64,000 bases of DNA. Origin: Verrucomicrobiota bacterium (GTDB lineage: Bacteria > Verrucomicrobiota > Verrucomicrobiia > Limisphaerales > CAIMTB01). The notes beneath the pieces are model-generated. The model did not search any database. It was not told the DNA's origin and saw only the letters and a program-made list of their open reading frames with translations. Shown in pieces: positions 48,698-56,224 of this stretch; the first letter of the stretch is position 1; each line of letters opens with the position of its first letter. The translations under genes were made by a program, and so were the position numbers. The stretch lies in NCBI GenBank assembly GCA_963205105.1, contig CAUJJW010000323.1, forward strand, positions 1-64,000, given 5' to 3'.

Positions 48698-48875
48698 CGT
48701 CAGCGATCGGAAAACGGCGGAGGATATCTCAAGGCCAATCTTGCATGACCGAGGCGTCATGGGGTTCACGGGCTCCGCCGGCGGAAATAGGAATAGGATT
48801 TCGGGCGGGGGTTGGTGGAGGAGGTTGGTCGACGATCCAGAGGCTGGTGGAACTGGAGTCGCCACGGCGGCGGTG

Positions 48876-48902
48876 GGCGGCGGCTGTGTTGCAGCCGCCG
48901 CC
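48876..48902 (+). promoter_or_regulatory. 11-base-pair GC hairpin in the leader of the stress island
   Basis: GGCGGCGGCTG and CAGCCGCCGCC form a perfect 11-base-pair stem with a 5-base loop (TGTTG). It ends 23 bases before the Shine-Dalgarno sequence GGAGGA (48926-48931) of the lmo0937-like gene. No T run follows, so it is not a standard intrinsic terminator. It may protect the mRNA 5' end or affect translation. Apart from this and the element at 48681, the gap 48454-48938 shows nothing recognisable. Confidence 0.55.
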
Positions 48903-48938
48903 GGGGCGGTCGGGTGAACACAAATCGGAGGAAATTCC

Positions 48939-49088
48939 ATGTTATACACAATTGTGGTGGTGATGATCATCCTTTGGCTACTCGGGCTGGTGACGAGTTA
49001 CACCATGGGGGGATTGATTCACATTCTGCTGGTGATTGCGCTGGTCATGCTGCTGGTGAATTTCATCACGGGACGGCGGCGGGTGTGA
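48939..49088 (+). CDS. lmo0937-family small membrane protein
   Basis: A 49-residue protein with two hydrophobic helices: MLYTIVVVMIILWLLGLVTS and, after TMGGLIH, ILLVIALVMLLVNFI. LWLLGLVTSYTMGG is the hallmark of the short lmo0937-like (DUF5670) family, whose function is unknown but which is often found with CsbD and other stress genes. GGAGGA lies 7 bases before the ATG. A short basic tail (GRRRV) ends the protein. Confidence 0.9.
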   Translation: MLYTIVVVMIILWLLGLVTSYTMGGLIHILLVIALVMLLVNFITGRRRV

Positions 49089-49146
49089 GCCGGGCCAAGC
49101 AGCCGCCAGCATGGCGGAGGAATACCTCAACCAGGAAAGGCACTCC

Positions 49147-49353
49147 ATGATCAAGGCTATCGCCATGGCACTGATTGTCGGAGGCGTTGTGCTCATCGTC
49201 GTGGGAGTCAACGCCATGAATTCCTTCAGCTCGGACGTCTCCCGATTCTTCACCGGCTCGCCCACGGACAAGGCCTTGTGGATGTTGATCGGCGGTGTGG
49301 TGTCGGCGGTTGTGGGAACGACACTTGCGGTGCGGGGCTGGAAGGAGACCTGA
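49147..49353 (+). CDS. DUF3185-family small membrane protein
   Basis: A 68-residue protein with two membrane helices, separated by SFSSDVSRFFTGSPTDKALW, which matches DUF3185. Function unknown. AGGAAAGG sits about 7 bases before the ATG at 49147; an upstream in-frame ATG at 49111 has no such site. It is followed three bases later by the AI-2E-type gene. Confidence 0.85.
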   Translation: MIKAIAMALIVGGVVLIVVGVNAMNSFSSDVSRFFTGSPTDKALWMLIGGVVSAVVGTTLAVRGWKET

Positions 49354-49356
49354 ACC

Positions 49357-51285
49357 TTGGGAACGTCTCGTGAAGATGAGGTCCGGGCGGACCGTGGTCT
49401 GGTGCGCGCGCCCAAGCCACGGACGGGAATCAGCACGTCCGGCGCCCTGGTGGGAATCTGGGTGGTGGTGCTGACCACCTTCATCATTGCCACGCTTCAA
49501 GTGGCGCAGGACATCCTGTTCCCGATCGCCCTGGCGGCGCTACTGACCTTTCTGCTGGCACCTCTGGTGACCTGGTTGGAGCGATGGATCGGGCGCATTG
49601 GGGCGGTCCTCATGGTGGTGGTGTTGATCTTCGCGGCGACCGGTGGGGCGGGTTGGATTCTCACCCGTCAGCTGGTCGATCTCGCGGCCAAGCTGCCCGA
49701 GTATCAGGACAACATTCAGAGCAAACTGCGCACCTTTCAGTCCGTGGTCGGCCCGAGGTTGGGACGGTTCTCCCGAGTTCTGGAGGAATTTCGGAGCGAC
49801 CTCTCCGGTTCGCGCATCCTCGGGGCCGGGGTGGCTGCAGAACCGGGGGCCCCTGGAGCCCCGGCCCCGACGGAATCGGATCCGGGGTCACCGGTGGCGG
49901 TGGAGGTCGTCTCGTCGACGAAGGCGGATCCGCTGCATCTGGCGCAGACGATTCTGGCGCCGCTGTTGGGACCCTTGGGTACCTCTGCCTTGGTGCTCCT
50001 GCTGGTGATCTTCATGCTTTTGAAGCGGGAGGACCTTCGGGGCCGCCTGATCCGGTTGATTGGGCAGGGGCGCATCAGTTCCACCACCCGGGCGATGGAT
50101 GACGCGGGAACGCGGGTCAATCGGTACCTGTCGATGCAGTTGCTGCTGAACGTGGTGTATGGAGCGATGATCGGGTTGGGACTCTATTGGATCGGGGTGC
50201 CCAACGCGCCGCTGTGGGGTGCCTGCGGGACGGTGTTGCGTTTCATTCCGTACATTGGGCCGTGGATCGCAGCGTCGTTTCCAATCGCACTATCATTGGC
50301 CGTTGCGCCCGGCTGGATGATGCCGGTGTTCACGGTGGGTCTTTTTGTCGGGGTGGAGCTCCTGAGCAACAACGTGCTGGAACCCTGGCTGTACGGATCC
50401 CGCACGGGGGTGGCTCCGGTGGCGCTGATATTTGCTGCGGTCTTCTGGACCTGGCTTTGGGGTCCGGCGGGTCTGGTGCTGGCGACGCCCATGACGGTGT
50501 GTCTGGTGGTGATGGGGAGGCACATTCCCCGACTGGCCTTTCTGGGAGTGGTGTTGAGCGACAAGGATGCGTTGACGCCGGCCGAGGACTGCTACTATCG
50601 GCTGCTCACGGTGGGCGAGCAGGACGAGATGGAACTTGTTGAAGGCTATCTGAAGGACCACACGTGCGCCGCGCTTTTTGATGTGGTGCTCATCCCGGTG
50701 ATCTCCGCGCTGGAGGTCGACCATCGGCTGGAACTCCTGGATGAAGGACAGCGAGGCATGGTGCTTCAGGGATTGCGGGATGTGGTGGAGGACCTTGAGG
50801 TGGGAACCACCGGGAACCCGGGAAAGGATGGGAAGGCCTCGAAGGTTGCGTCGGTTCCCGGACCGGGACATCGGGTCTATTGTCTGCCGGCGCGGGCGGA
50901 TCGGGATGAACTCGCGAGCGAGATGTTCAGTCATCTGCTCCGTCGGGAGGGCTTTGTGGTGGAAGGGGCGCCTGCGGGTTTGGGTGCGGTTGAGTTGGTC
51001 CGTCGGGTGGAGGCCGCCGCGGTGGATCTGGTCTGCATTTCGGTGATGTTTCCCGCGACGGTTTTGCACGCCCGCCAACTGTGCCTGAAGCTGCAGGCGC
51101 TGGTTCCACGACCGGTAGTGATGGTTGGCCTGTGGGGCACCACGGAGAATGGGACCGATGCGGCCCGTCGGGTGCGTGAATCAGGGGCGGATGAGGTGGT
51201 GTCGACCTTCGCCGAGGGCCTCGCTTTTGTGAGTCAACTGGGGGACGCGAAGGCGGGGACGTCGGTACCCCAGGTCGCGGGGTAG
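49357..51285 (+). CDS. AI-2E-family permease with extra C-terminal Rossmann-like domain
   Basis: A 642-residue protein. The first 380 residues are an AI-2E/PerM-type permease: helices begin at SGALVGIWVVVLTTFII, and GVPNAPLWGACGTVLRFIPYIGPWI, NNVLEPWLYGSRTGVAP and GPAGLVLATPMTVCLVV match the family. The last 125 residues (from RADRDELASEMFSHLLRREGF) alternate strand and helix like a B12-binding-type domain, with VDLVCISVMFP and a final GADEVVSTFAEG, but lack the D-x-H-x2-G cobalamin ligand motif. The start is a TTG with GGAAGGAG about 9 bases upstream. Substrate and the role of the tail are unknown. Confidence 0.85.
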   Translation: MGTSREDEVRADRGLVRAPKPRTGISTSGALVGIWVVVLTTFIIATLQVAQDILFPIALAALLTFLLAPLVTWLERWIGRIGAVLMVVVLIFAATGGAGWILTRQLVDLAAKLPEYQDNIQSKLRTFQSVVGPRLGRFSRVLEEFRSDLSGSRILGAGVAAEPGAPGAPAPTESDPGSPVAVEVVSSTKADPLHLAQTILAPLLGPLGTSALVLLLVIFMLLKREDLRGRLIRLIGQGRISSTTRAMDDAGTRVNRYLSMQLLLNVVYGAMIGLGLYWIGVPNAPLWGACGTVLRFIPYIGPWIAASFPIALSLAVAPGWMMPVFTVGLFVGVELLSNNVLEPWLYGSRTGVAPVALIFAAVFWTWLWGPAGLVLATPMTVCLVVMGRHIPRLAFLGVVLSDKDALTPAEDCYYRLLTVGEQDEMELVEGYLKDHTCAALFDVVLIPVISALEVDHRLELLDEGQRGMVLQGLRDVVEDLEVGTTGNPGKDGKASKVASVPGPGHRVYCLPARADRDELASEMFSHLLRREGFVVEGAPAGLGAVELVRRVEAAAVDLVCISVMFPATVLHARQLCLKLQALVPRPVVMVGLWGTTENGTDAARRVRESGADEVVSTFAEGLAFVSQLGDAKAGTSVPQVAG

Positions 51286-51298
51286 GGTTTCACCCCAT
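51282..51298 (+). promoter_or_regulatory. 17-base island element, copy 2
   Basis: GTAGGGTTTCACCCCAT, identical to copy 1. Its first bases overlap the stop codon of the AI-2E-type permease gene, and it lies 73 bases before the next gene start (51371). This position at a transcription-unit boundary fits a promoter or operator for the following genes. Confidence 0.5.
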
Positions 51299-51370
51299 GG
51301 CGGGCTGCGGGGTGGTGATGCAGCATGGCTCTGGGGGAACCGGAACCGCAACAACCGATCCACTGCCGCC

Positions 51371-51697
51371 ATGCTACCCAACCATCCACTCTTCGTTGAG
51401 GCCATCCTCGAGAACAAAAAGGTGAAGGTTCAATATTACTCTGCCCCGGACAGCGGCGTGGTTGATCGCACGGGTGCGCCGCTGGACTACGGTCCGGGAG
51501 CGGCCGGGAAAGCCGGCGACGGGATGAATCGCTACTGGCTCCTGGAGTATTCGAATACGAGCGAGGCACGGGTGGTTGGCCTGGTGCCCGACCAGATTGT
51601 GGACTTGAAGGTACTTGGGGAGACCTTTGATCCGGCGGCACTCGGCGTCGCGGCATGGCCTTGGGCGGTGGCGCGCGGCCCCGGACTCACACCATGA
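51371..51697 (+). CDS. Hypothetical protein, possibly small beta-barrel
   Basis: A 108-residue protein: LFVEAILENKKVKVQYYSAPD is reminiscent of the first strand of WYL-like domains, and DQIVDLKVLGETFDPA is a plausible last strand, but the rest has no clear match. I would not assign a function. It lies in the stress island between the permease and the DUF883 gene and follows element copy 2 by 73 bases. The last 15 residues look like an unconserved tail. Confidence 0.7.
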   Translation: MLPNHPLFVEAILENKKVKVQYYSAPDSGVVDRTGAPLDYGPGAAGKAGDGMNRYWLLEYSNTSEARVVGLVPDQIVDLKVLGETFDPAALGVAAWPWAVARGPGLTP

Positions 51698-51732
51698 TTA
51701 CCGTCCAATTTCGGAACAAAGAAGCTACGACC

Positions 51733-52038
51733 ATGAGAACAGCCACACAGACCATGCAGTATGAGTTGGAATCACTCGCCCGGGATGCGCGCGCCTTGAT
51801 CGCCGCCACCGCGGACGTTGCCGAGGAGAAAGTGACCGAGGCGCGGAAGCGATTGGAGGCAGCGCTGGACAGCGGCAGGGACGCTTACGACCGGGTGATG
51901 GACAAGGCGGGAGATGGCGCGGATGTCGCCGATCGGACGGTTCGGGATCATCCCTATCAGGCGATCGCCATTGGTGTCGGAGCGGGTGCCCTGCTGGGGT
52001 ACCTGTTGACGAGTCGGTGTGGCTGCCGTCGTGCATGA
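51733..52038 (+). CDS. DUF883 (ElaB/YqjD-like) membrane-anchored protein
   Basis: About 101 residues. A long amphipathic helix (YELESLARDARALIAATADVAE...) is followed by RDHPYQAIAIGVGAGALLGYLLTSR, the C-terminal glycine-rich membrane anchor typical of ElaB/YqjD proteins, which bind ribosomes and the inner membrane in stationary phase in E. coli. An upstream in-frame ATG at 51694 is possible; neither has a strong ribosome-binding site. It precedes the YqjE-like gene, as in E. coli yqjD-yqjE. Confidence 0.88.
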   Translation: MRTATQTMQYELESLARDARALIAATADVAEEKVTEARKRLEAALDSGRDAYDRVMDKAGDGADVADRTVRDHPYQAIAIGVGAGALLGYLLTSRCGCRRA

Positions 52039-52045
52039 GGGAGCC

Positions 52046-52435
52046 ATGGAAGCGTTCGAGGCCAATCTGGATCGGCTGGGCGTATCGTCGAAGCGTTGTG
52101 CCCGGCGGTTGCTGAGCATCGGGGAGAACCGCTGGGAACTGCTGAGCGTCGAGATTCGGGAGGGGCTGATTCAGGGAGGCCAGGCGGTTCTGCTGGCTTT
52201 GGCAACCGCCGTGCTTGGCCTGCTGGGGGCGATGGCACTCACGGCCGCCGTCGTGGTCCGGTTCTGGGCGGTTTCGCCTGTGGGTGTCTTGCTGGTGATG
52301 GGCGGTCTTTATGGATTGGGCGCGTTCATCGCCCAACAGCGGCTGCGGCGGTTGCTTCGGAACTGCCAGGCCCTGTCGGCGTCGCTGGATCAACTTCGAA
52401 AGGACCTGGCGTGCCTGGAAAAGGTGCTGGGATGA
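52046..52435 (+). CDS. YqjE-like (DUF1469, phage holin superfamily) membrane protein
   Basis: About 129 residues. Two hydrophobic helices (AVLLALATAVLGLLGAMALT and SPVGVLLVMGGLYGLGAFI) lie between a charged N-terminal helix and a C-terminal coiled coil. The pattern and the position after a DUF883 gene match YqjE/DUF1469. The holin label in databases is historical and does not mean a phage origin. GAGGGAG precedes the ATG at 52046. Its end overlaps the next start by four bases. Confidence 0.82.
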   Translation: MEAFEANLDRLGVSSKRCARRLLSIGENRWELLSVEIREGLIQGGQAVLLALATAVLGLLGAMALTAAVVVRFWAVSPVGVLLVMGGLYGLGAFIAQQRLRRLLRNCQALSASLDQLRKDLACLEKVLG

Positions 52436-52773
52436 GTCCGACCGAAACCCGGAAGCGGCTCTTGGTCGCGGAGAGCGAGGTGCACCGAGCGCAGGCGTTC
52501 GGGGAATGGGTGGAATGGGCCGAAACGGCGGGCGGGCTCGCCCGAAAGGTAACCGCAACGGGGGCGTTGGCCACCGCGGTCGTGGTCGCCGGGGCGGGTT
52601 GGCTGGCGGTTCGGCGCCGGAAGAGCGGGGCTGCCGTCGGGGAAGGTGGTGGGACGTGGATCCCGGTCGTTTCCCAGGCCATTGGGATGATGACGACGCT
52701 TTGGATGACGTGGCGGTCGCGTGGGAATGGGGCAAGTGGGCCGAGGCAGACGTCCGGCCCAGGAAAGGATTGA
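52432..52773 (+). CDS. Small membrane protein of the DUF883-YqjE operon
   Basis: A 113-residue protein. A basic N-terminal helix (SPTETRKRLLVAESEVHRAQAF) precedes one hydrophobic segment (ALATAVVVAGAGWLAV) and a second weak one (WIPVVSQAIGMMTTLWMTW). It occupies the place of YqjK in the E. coli yqjDEK arrangement and could be its equivalent, but sequence similarity is not evident to me. Start overlaps the YqjE-like stop (ATGA). Confidence 0.72.
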   Translation: MSPTETRKRLLVAESEVHRAQAFGEWVEWAETAGGLARKVTATGALATAVVVAGAGWLAVRRRKSGAAVGEGGGTWIPVVSQAIGMMTTLWMTWRSRGNGASGPRQTSGPGKD

Positions 52774-52775
52774 TC

Positions 52776-53489
52776 ATGAAACGGTTCATCAAAGAGATCT
52801 ATGGGAGCCGCTTGGGTGCTACGGACGGCGAAATTGGACATGTTTTGGATTTCTACTTCGACGACCAGGATTGGGTGATCCGGTATGTGGTGGCGGACAC
52901 GGGCCATTGGCTGCCGGGTCGGCAGGTGCTCCTGACGCCGCATTCACTTGGGACGTTGGACTCGGTGGGCCAGCCGTTGCGGGTGAATCTGACCCGCAAG
53001 CGGATTGCGGGCAGTCCATCGGCGGATGCGCATAAGCCCGTGTCCCGGCAATTCGAGGAGGAATACTATCGCTACTACGGATGGCCCTATTATTGGCAGG
53101 GCAACGCGCTCTGGGGCATGAGTGGCTTCCCGGTGCTGGAGTTGCCTCCGGAACGCCTTCCGGTCGGAGCGGGGAAGAACGGAGGGGAGCATGTGCCGGC
53201 GAAAGACGCCCATCTTCGAAGCACCAAGGCGGTCACAGGCTATCGGGTGCAGGCTGCCGACGGAACCTTCGGGCATGTGGCCGACTTCGTGATGGACGAC
53301 AAGAGTTGGGCGATCACTGAGCTGGTGATCCGAACGGGACATCGTCTTTCCGGCAGGGAGGTCACGATGTCCACGGACCGGGTGGAGCGCATCAGCTGGG
53401 AGGAATCCACGGTGCACACGGACATGACCCGGGAAATGATTGAAGCGAGTCCCGCGCGCCAACTCGCCGTCGCCGGTGAAGCGGAGTGA
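52776..53489 (+). CDS. PRC-barrel protein, two domains
   Basis: A 237-residue soluble protein with two PRC-barrel-like domains. The first (about 1-75) has EIYGSRLGATDGEIGHVLDFYFDDQDWVIRYVVADTG in part; the second (about 145-215) repeats it as GYRVQAADGTFGHVADFVMDD and WAITELVIRTG. PRC barrels occur in ribosome maturation and photosynthetic reaction-centre proteins; the stand-alone double form is common in stress islands with BON and CsbD genes. AGGAAAGG precedes the ATG. Confidence 0.88.
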   Translation: MKRFIKEIYGSRLGATDGEIGHVLDFYFDDQDWVIRYVVADTGHWLPGRQVLLTPHSLGTLDSVGQPLRVNLTRKRIAGSPSADAHKPVSRQFEEEYYRYYGWPYYWQGNALWGMSGFPVLELPPERLPVGAGKNGGEHVPAKDAHLRSTKAVTGYRVQAADGTFGHVADFVMDDKSWAITELVIRTGHRLSGREVTMSTDRVERISWEESTVHTDMTREMIEASPARQLAVAGEAE

Positions 53490-53532
53490 GTGGAACGGTT
53501 GCCGCCACAATGAACGTCGGTTTGAACTTCAA

Positions 53533-54366
53533 ATGTTGAGAACCTCCAAAGGGCTGGTGGCTTGCCTTGCCTGGCTGACCGGCAGCTGGCTTGCCCTTTC
53601 AGCCGATGATTCCGGCGCCGGTCATAGCGACCGGCGGATTGAGTCGTTGTTCGTGAACTCAGCCGTGTACCGAACGCAGCTGAAAGGCGACCAGGTACGG
53701 GCGATCGCCGACGGGGGTGTTGTCACACTGTCGGGCCGGGTGAGCCAACTGAGTGGCAAGGCCCTCGCCCAGGAGCTGCTTCTCGCACTGCCGGGGGTGC
53801 AGCGGGTCAACAACCAGATCGAGGTGGTGCTGGAGGGCGGGGAACGTGGCGACGCCTGGGTGCGCTCCAAAGTGGGCAGCCTGATGGCGCTGCATCGCCG
53901 GGCGGCAGGTGGTGACATTGAGGTGGGGTTTCGGGCGGGTGTGCTCACCCTGAGCGGAACCGTGGCCGACGAGGCCCAGATCGCAGTTGCTTCGGCCCAT
54001 GCGGCCGACGTGTACGGCGTCGAGCGTGTGGTGAACGAAATCCGGCTTGTCTCAACGCCCGCCGAGGGCGTCGTGCCGCCGCCGGGTGAAGTCGACGACC
54101 CTTCCATCACCGCGCAGGTCCGGGTGCTCCTGAAGATGCACCGCTCCACCGCCGGGCTGGATCCCAAGGTTCACACGGTGGATGGCGTGGTGACGGTGGA
54201 GGGGGTGGCTCCAACCCTTGGGGAAATCGAACGGGTCAGCCAGGTGGCGAGCGATCTGCGCGGGGTGAAGAGCCTGCTGAATCGAATGACGTTGGCGCCC
54301 GCGGTGGGAGGGACGATCCGTCCCCAGCGAGTGACCGGCCTGCGGGTGGTAAGCGGGGGGGACTAG
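53533..54366 (+). CDS. Secreted BON-domain protein, three repeats
   Basis: A 277-residue protein with a signal peptide (LVACLAWLTGSWLALSA). Three BON domains follow, each with the L-x-G-x-V core: GVVTLSGRVSQLSGK, GVLTLSGTVADEAQ and GVVTVEGVAPTLGE, and each ending with GVQRVNNQI, GVERVVNEI or GVKSLLNRM. BON proteins such as OsmY are periplasmic and respond to osmotic stress in E. coli. Start at the ATG 53533. Confidence 0.9.
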   Translation: MLRTSKGLVACLAWLTGSWLALSADDSGAGHSDRRIESLFVNSAVYRTQLKGDQVRAIADGGVVTLSGRVSQLSGKALAQELLLALPGVQRVNNQIEVVLEGGERGDAWVRSKVGSLMALHRRAAGGDIEVGFRAGVLTLSGTVADEAQIAVASAHAADVYGVERVVNEIRLVSTPAEGVVPPPGEVDDPSITAQVRVLLKMHRSTAGLDPKVHTVDGVVTVEGVAPTLGEIERVSQVASDLRGVKSLLNRMTLAPAVGGTIRPQRVTGLRVVSGGD

Positions 54367-54413
54367 GTAGAAACAGGGAGCGGGGGTGGACCTGAAGGAA
54401 CGCCACGGTCCGT

Positions 54414-54449
54414 CGGAAAACCCCCTGGCGGTTGGGGGTGCGGCTTCCG
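54414..54449 (+). other. Two-part hairpin between BON and CsbD genes
   Basis: ACCCCC and GGGGGT pair around the loop TGGCGGTT, and outer CGGAA and TTCCG can extend the stem across unpaired bases. It lies 48 bases after the BON stop and about 70 bases before the csbD-like gene. There is no plus-strand T run. It could be an mRNA structure in the csbD leader. Confidence 0.4.
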
Positions 54450-54519
54450 GTCGGGAGGCGATTTCCCTCCGTCCAGACGACGGTGGGTCGGGGATACTCG
54501 GAAAGAAAAGGAACACAAC

Positions 54520-54729
54520 ATGATCAGTACACTCGAAATCAAAGGGGACTGGAACATTGCCAAAGGTAAGCTCAAGCAGAAGTGGGCCAAGCTGACCGAC
54601 GACGATCTGCAGTACATCGAGGGCAAGCAGGAGGAATTGCTGGGCCGCATCCAGAAGCGCACGGGTGAGGCGCGGGAAGCCGTGGAGAAGGCTGTGAAGG
54701 AAGCGACGGCGTCCTGCGGTTGCAAGTAG
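54520..54729 (+). CDS. CsbD-family stress protein
   Basis: A 69-residue charged protein. It has the family pattern: GDWNIAKGKLKQKWAKLTDDDLQYIEGK followed by a helix with RIQKRTGEAREAVEKAV. CsbD is a general-stress protein of unknown mechanism in Bacillus (sigma-B regulon) and is widespread. AAAGGA precedes the ATG by about 8 bases. The C-terminus ends CGC before a Lys, which is unusual for the family. Confidence 0.93.
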   Translation: MISTLEIKGDWNIAKGKLKQKWAKLTDDDLQYIEGKQEELLGRIQKRTGEAREAVEKAVKEATASCGCK

Positions 54730-55089
54730 TGAGCTGGGCCCGGGCGCCCAACGTGTGAGACGAGGCATTGCTTTATGGGGCCATTCGGAGGCTGGCGCTT
54801 TGGTGACTACCTAGCAGCGACCGGACCGGGTGGCCTCATTCGGATTTCGGCTGGGTGCAAAGACCATGACGCTACTTGAGATGCTACCCTGGTTCGGGAA
54901 CCCATCCGTGTGGTTGCCTGAACGCAAACTTACTTTGGTTCACCGTTATTTCGGGCGTTCGGCTCTGGTGGAGGCCGAGGCCATTGCAAGGTTCGAGAAT
55001 GAAGGCGGTCGTCTGGCGCCTGCTGGCGTCGACCGATCGCCAGAGGCATGGGGAGGAGCGCGTTGAGGAGGGGAGCGGGGATCTCAACC
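54730..55089. other. 360-base gap between csbD and lpxR-like genes
   Basis: An open frame from 54830 to 55066 on the plus strand (MTLLEMLPWFGNPSVW and so on) has no family motif, no ribosome-binding site and coding bias like neighbouring noncoding frames. I leave it unassigned. No element copy or strong hairpin was seen here. Confidence 0.4.
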
Positions 55090-56196
55090 ATGAATATCCG
55101 GCTGTGTCTTCTGCGATTGGGATTGTGCTTCCAAGTTGGTGTGGAACTTCGTGTGCGGGGTTGCGGCGAAACGATGGACGGGGCTCTGAACGGGGTGTCG
55201 ACGGATGCTGAGCGTGCTGGAGCCAGGGATGAGTTGGCCGGCGCTCCAGGAAACGGCCGGGTCGATTCATACGGGGAGAACCCGAGGGAATGGGCGGTCT
55301 CGGTCCGATGGGAGAACGACACCTTCGGTGGCACGGACCGCTTTTACACCGACGGCGTTTCGATATCGGCGATTCATCGGGGGGCGGGATGGCTGGATGG
55401 GTTTGCCGACTGGTTGCCATGGGGGGAGGGACAACGGAGCGTCGGTTATGACGTTGGACAGGTCATCGTCACCTCCAGTGACAAGCTGTTGGCATTCCCG
55501 GATCCCAAGGATCGACCCTATGCCGGGGCATTGCTGGCGGGGTTGACCCTCCATGTGGAAAAGGGTCGCTGTTACCACGGGCTGAAATTAATTGCAGGCG
55601 TGGTGGGTCCGTGGTCGTTCGCTGAGGAAATCCAGACGGAGGTGCATCGCATGGCGGGCGTCGATCTGCCGCAGGGCTGGGACTACCAGCTGGGGAACGA
55701 GCCGGTTGTGGACGTGGTCTATGAGCATCGCCGGCGTTACCGACTCTGGGGTGACGGCCCGGGATTTGCCTTCGAGGCGCTGCCCACGGGCACGGTGATG
55801 TTGGGCAACCTGCTGACCCAGGGGCAGGTCGGCGGGCAAATCCGATGGGGTTACCACTTGCCGGACGATTTCGGGCTCACGCTGCTGCGTGGCATGGGGC
55901 ATCTGCCGCCGCCGCGACGTGCCGGGACGGCGACGGGAGGATCCTCATGGGGGGCGTACTGCTATGGGGGTGTTCACGCGAACCTGGTGCTGCACAACAT
56001 CACTCTGGATGGGAACACCTGGCAGGACAGCCGGAGTGTGGACAAGGAACTGTTCGTGCCCGCCGCCGAGGTAGGCGCAGCGGTGACCACCCCTCATTTC
56101 GTCACGGCGTTTTCGTATGTGTTCATGGGGCGCGAATTTGAAGGGCAGAAGCAGAACTCGGAGTTTGGAGCGTTCACCGTGACCTACTTGTTTTGA
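55090..56196 (+). CDS. Lipid A deacylase LpxR-family protein
   Basis: A 368-residue outer-membrane beta-barrel-like protein of the DUF2219/LpxR family. [22 protein letters not shown] contains the N-D-x-F-x-x-T-D segment of the active site region, and [17 protein letters not shown] is the second conserved block. Later strands include [10 protein letters not shown] and [17 protein letters not shown] with a C-terminal aromatic residue (TYLF), as expected of a barrel. LpxR removes the 3'-acyloxyacyl group of lipid A in Salmonella. The first 60 residues do not show a clean signal peptide, so the start may be imprecise. Confidence 0.82.
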   Translation: MNIRLCLLRLGLCFQVGVELRVRGCGETMDGALNGVSTDAERAGARDELAGAPGNGRVDSYGENPREWAVSVRWENDTFGGTDRFYTDGVSISAIHRGAGWLDGFADWLPWGEGQRSVGYDVGQVIVTSSDKLLAFPDPKDRPYAGALLAGLTLHVEKGRCYHGLKLIAGVVGPWSFAEEIQTEVHRMAGVDLPQGWDYQLGNEPVVDVVYEHRRRYRLWGDGPGFAFEALPTGTVMLGNLLTQGQVGGQIRWGYHLPDDFGLTLLRGMGHLPPPRRAGTATGGSSWGAYCYGGVHANLVLHNITLDGNTWQDSRSVDKELFVPAAEVGAAVTTPHFVTAFSYVFMGREFEGQKQNSEFGAFTVTYLF

Positions 56197-56224
56197 CAAT
56201 GAACCGAACCCCATGGAGGTCCGC

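Noticed and set aside
49357-51285. Autoinducer-2 exporter as a quorum-sensing component
   Set aside because: The AI-2E family name does not prove AI-2 transport, and no luxS or lsr-like gene is in the window.
52046-52435. Prophage holin
   Set aside because: The YqjE-like family belongs to a superfamily named for phage holins, but the neighbours are stress genes and no phage gene is present.
54830-55066. A 78-codon open frame between csbD-like and lpxR-like genes
   Set aside because: No ribosome-binding site, no homology I recognise, and it ends just before the lpxR-like gene's own leader.
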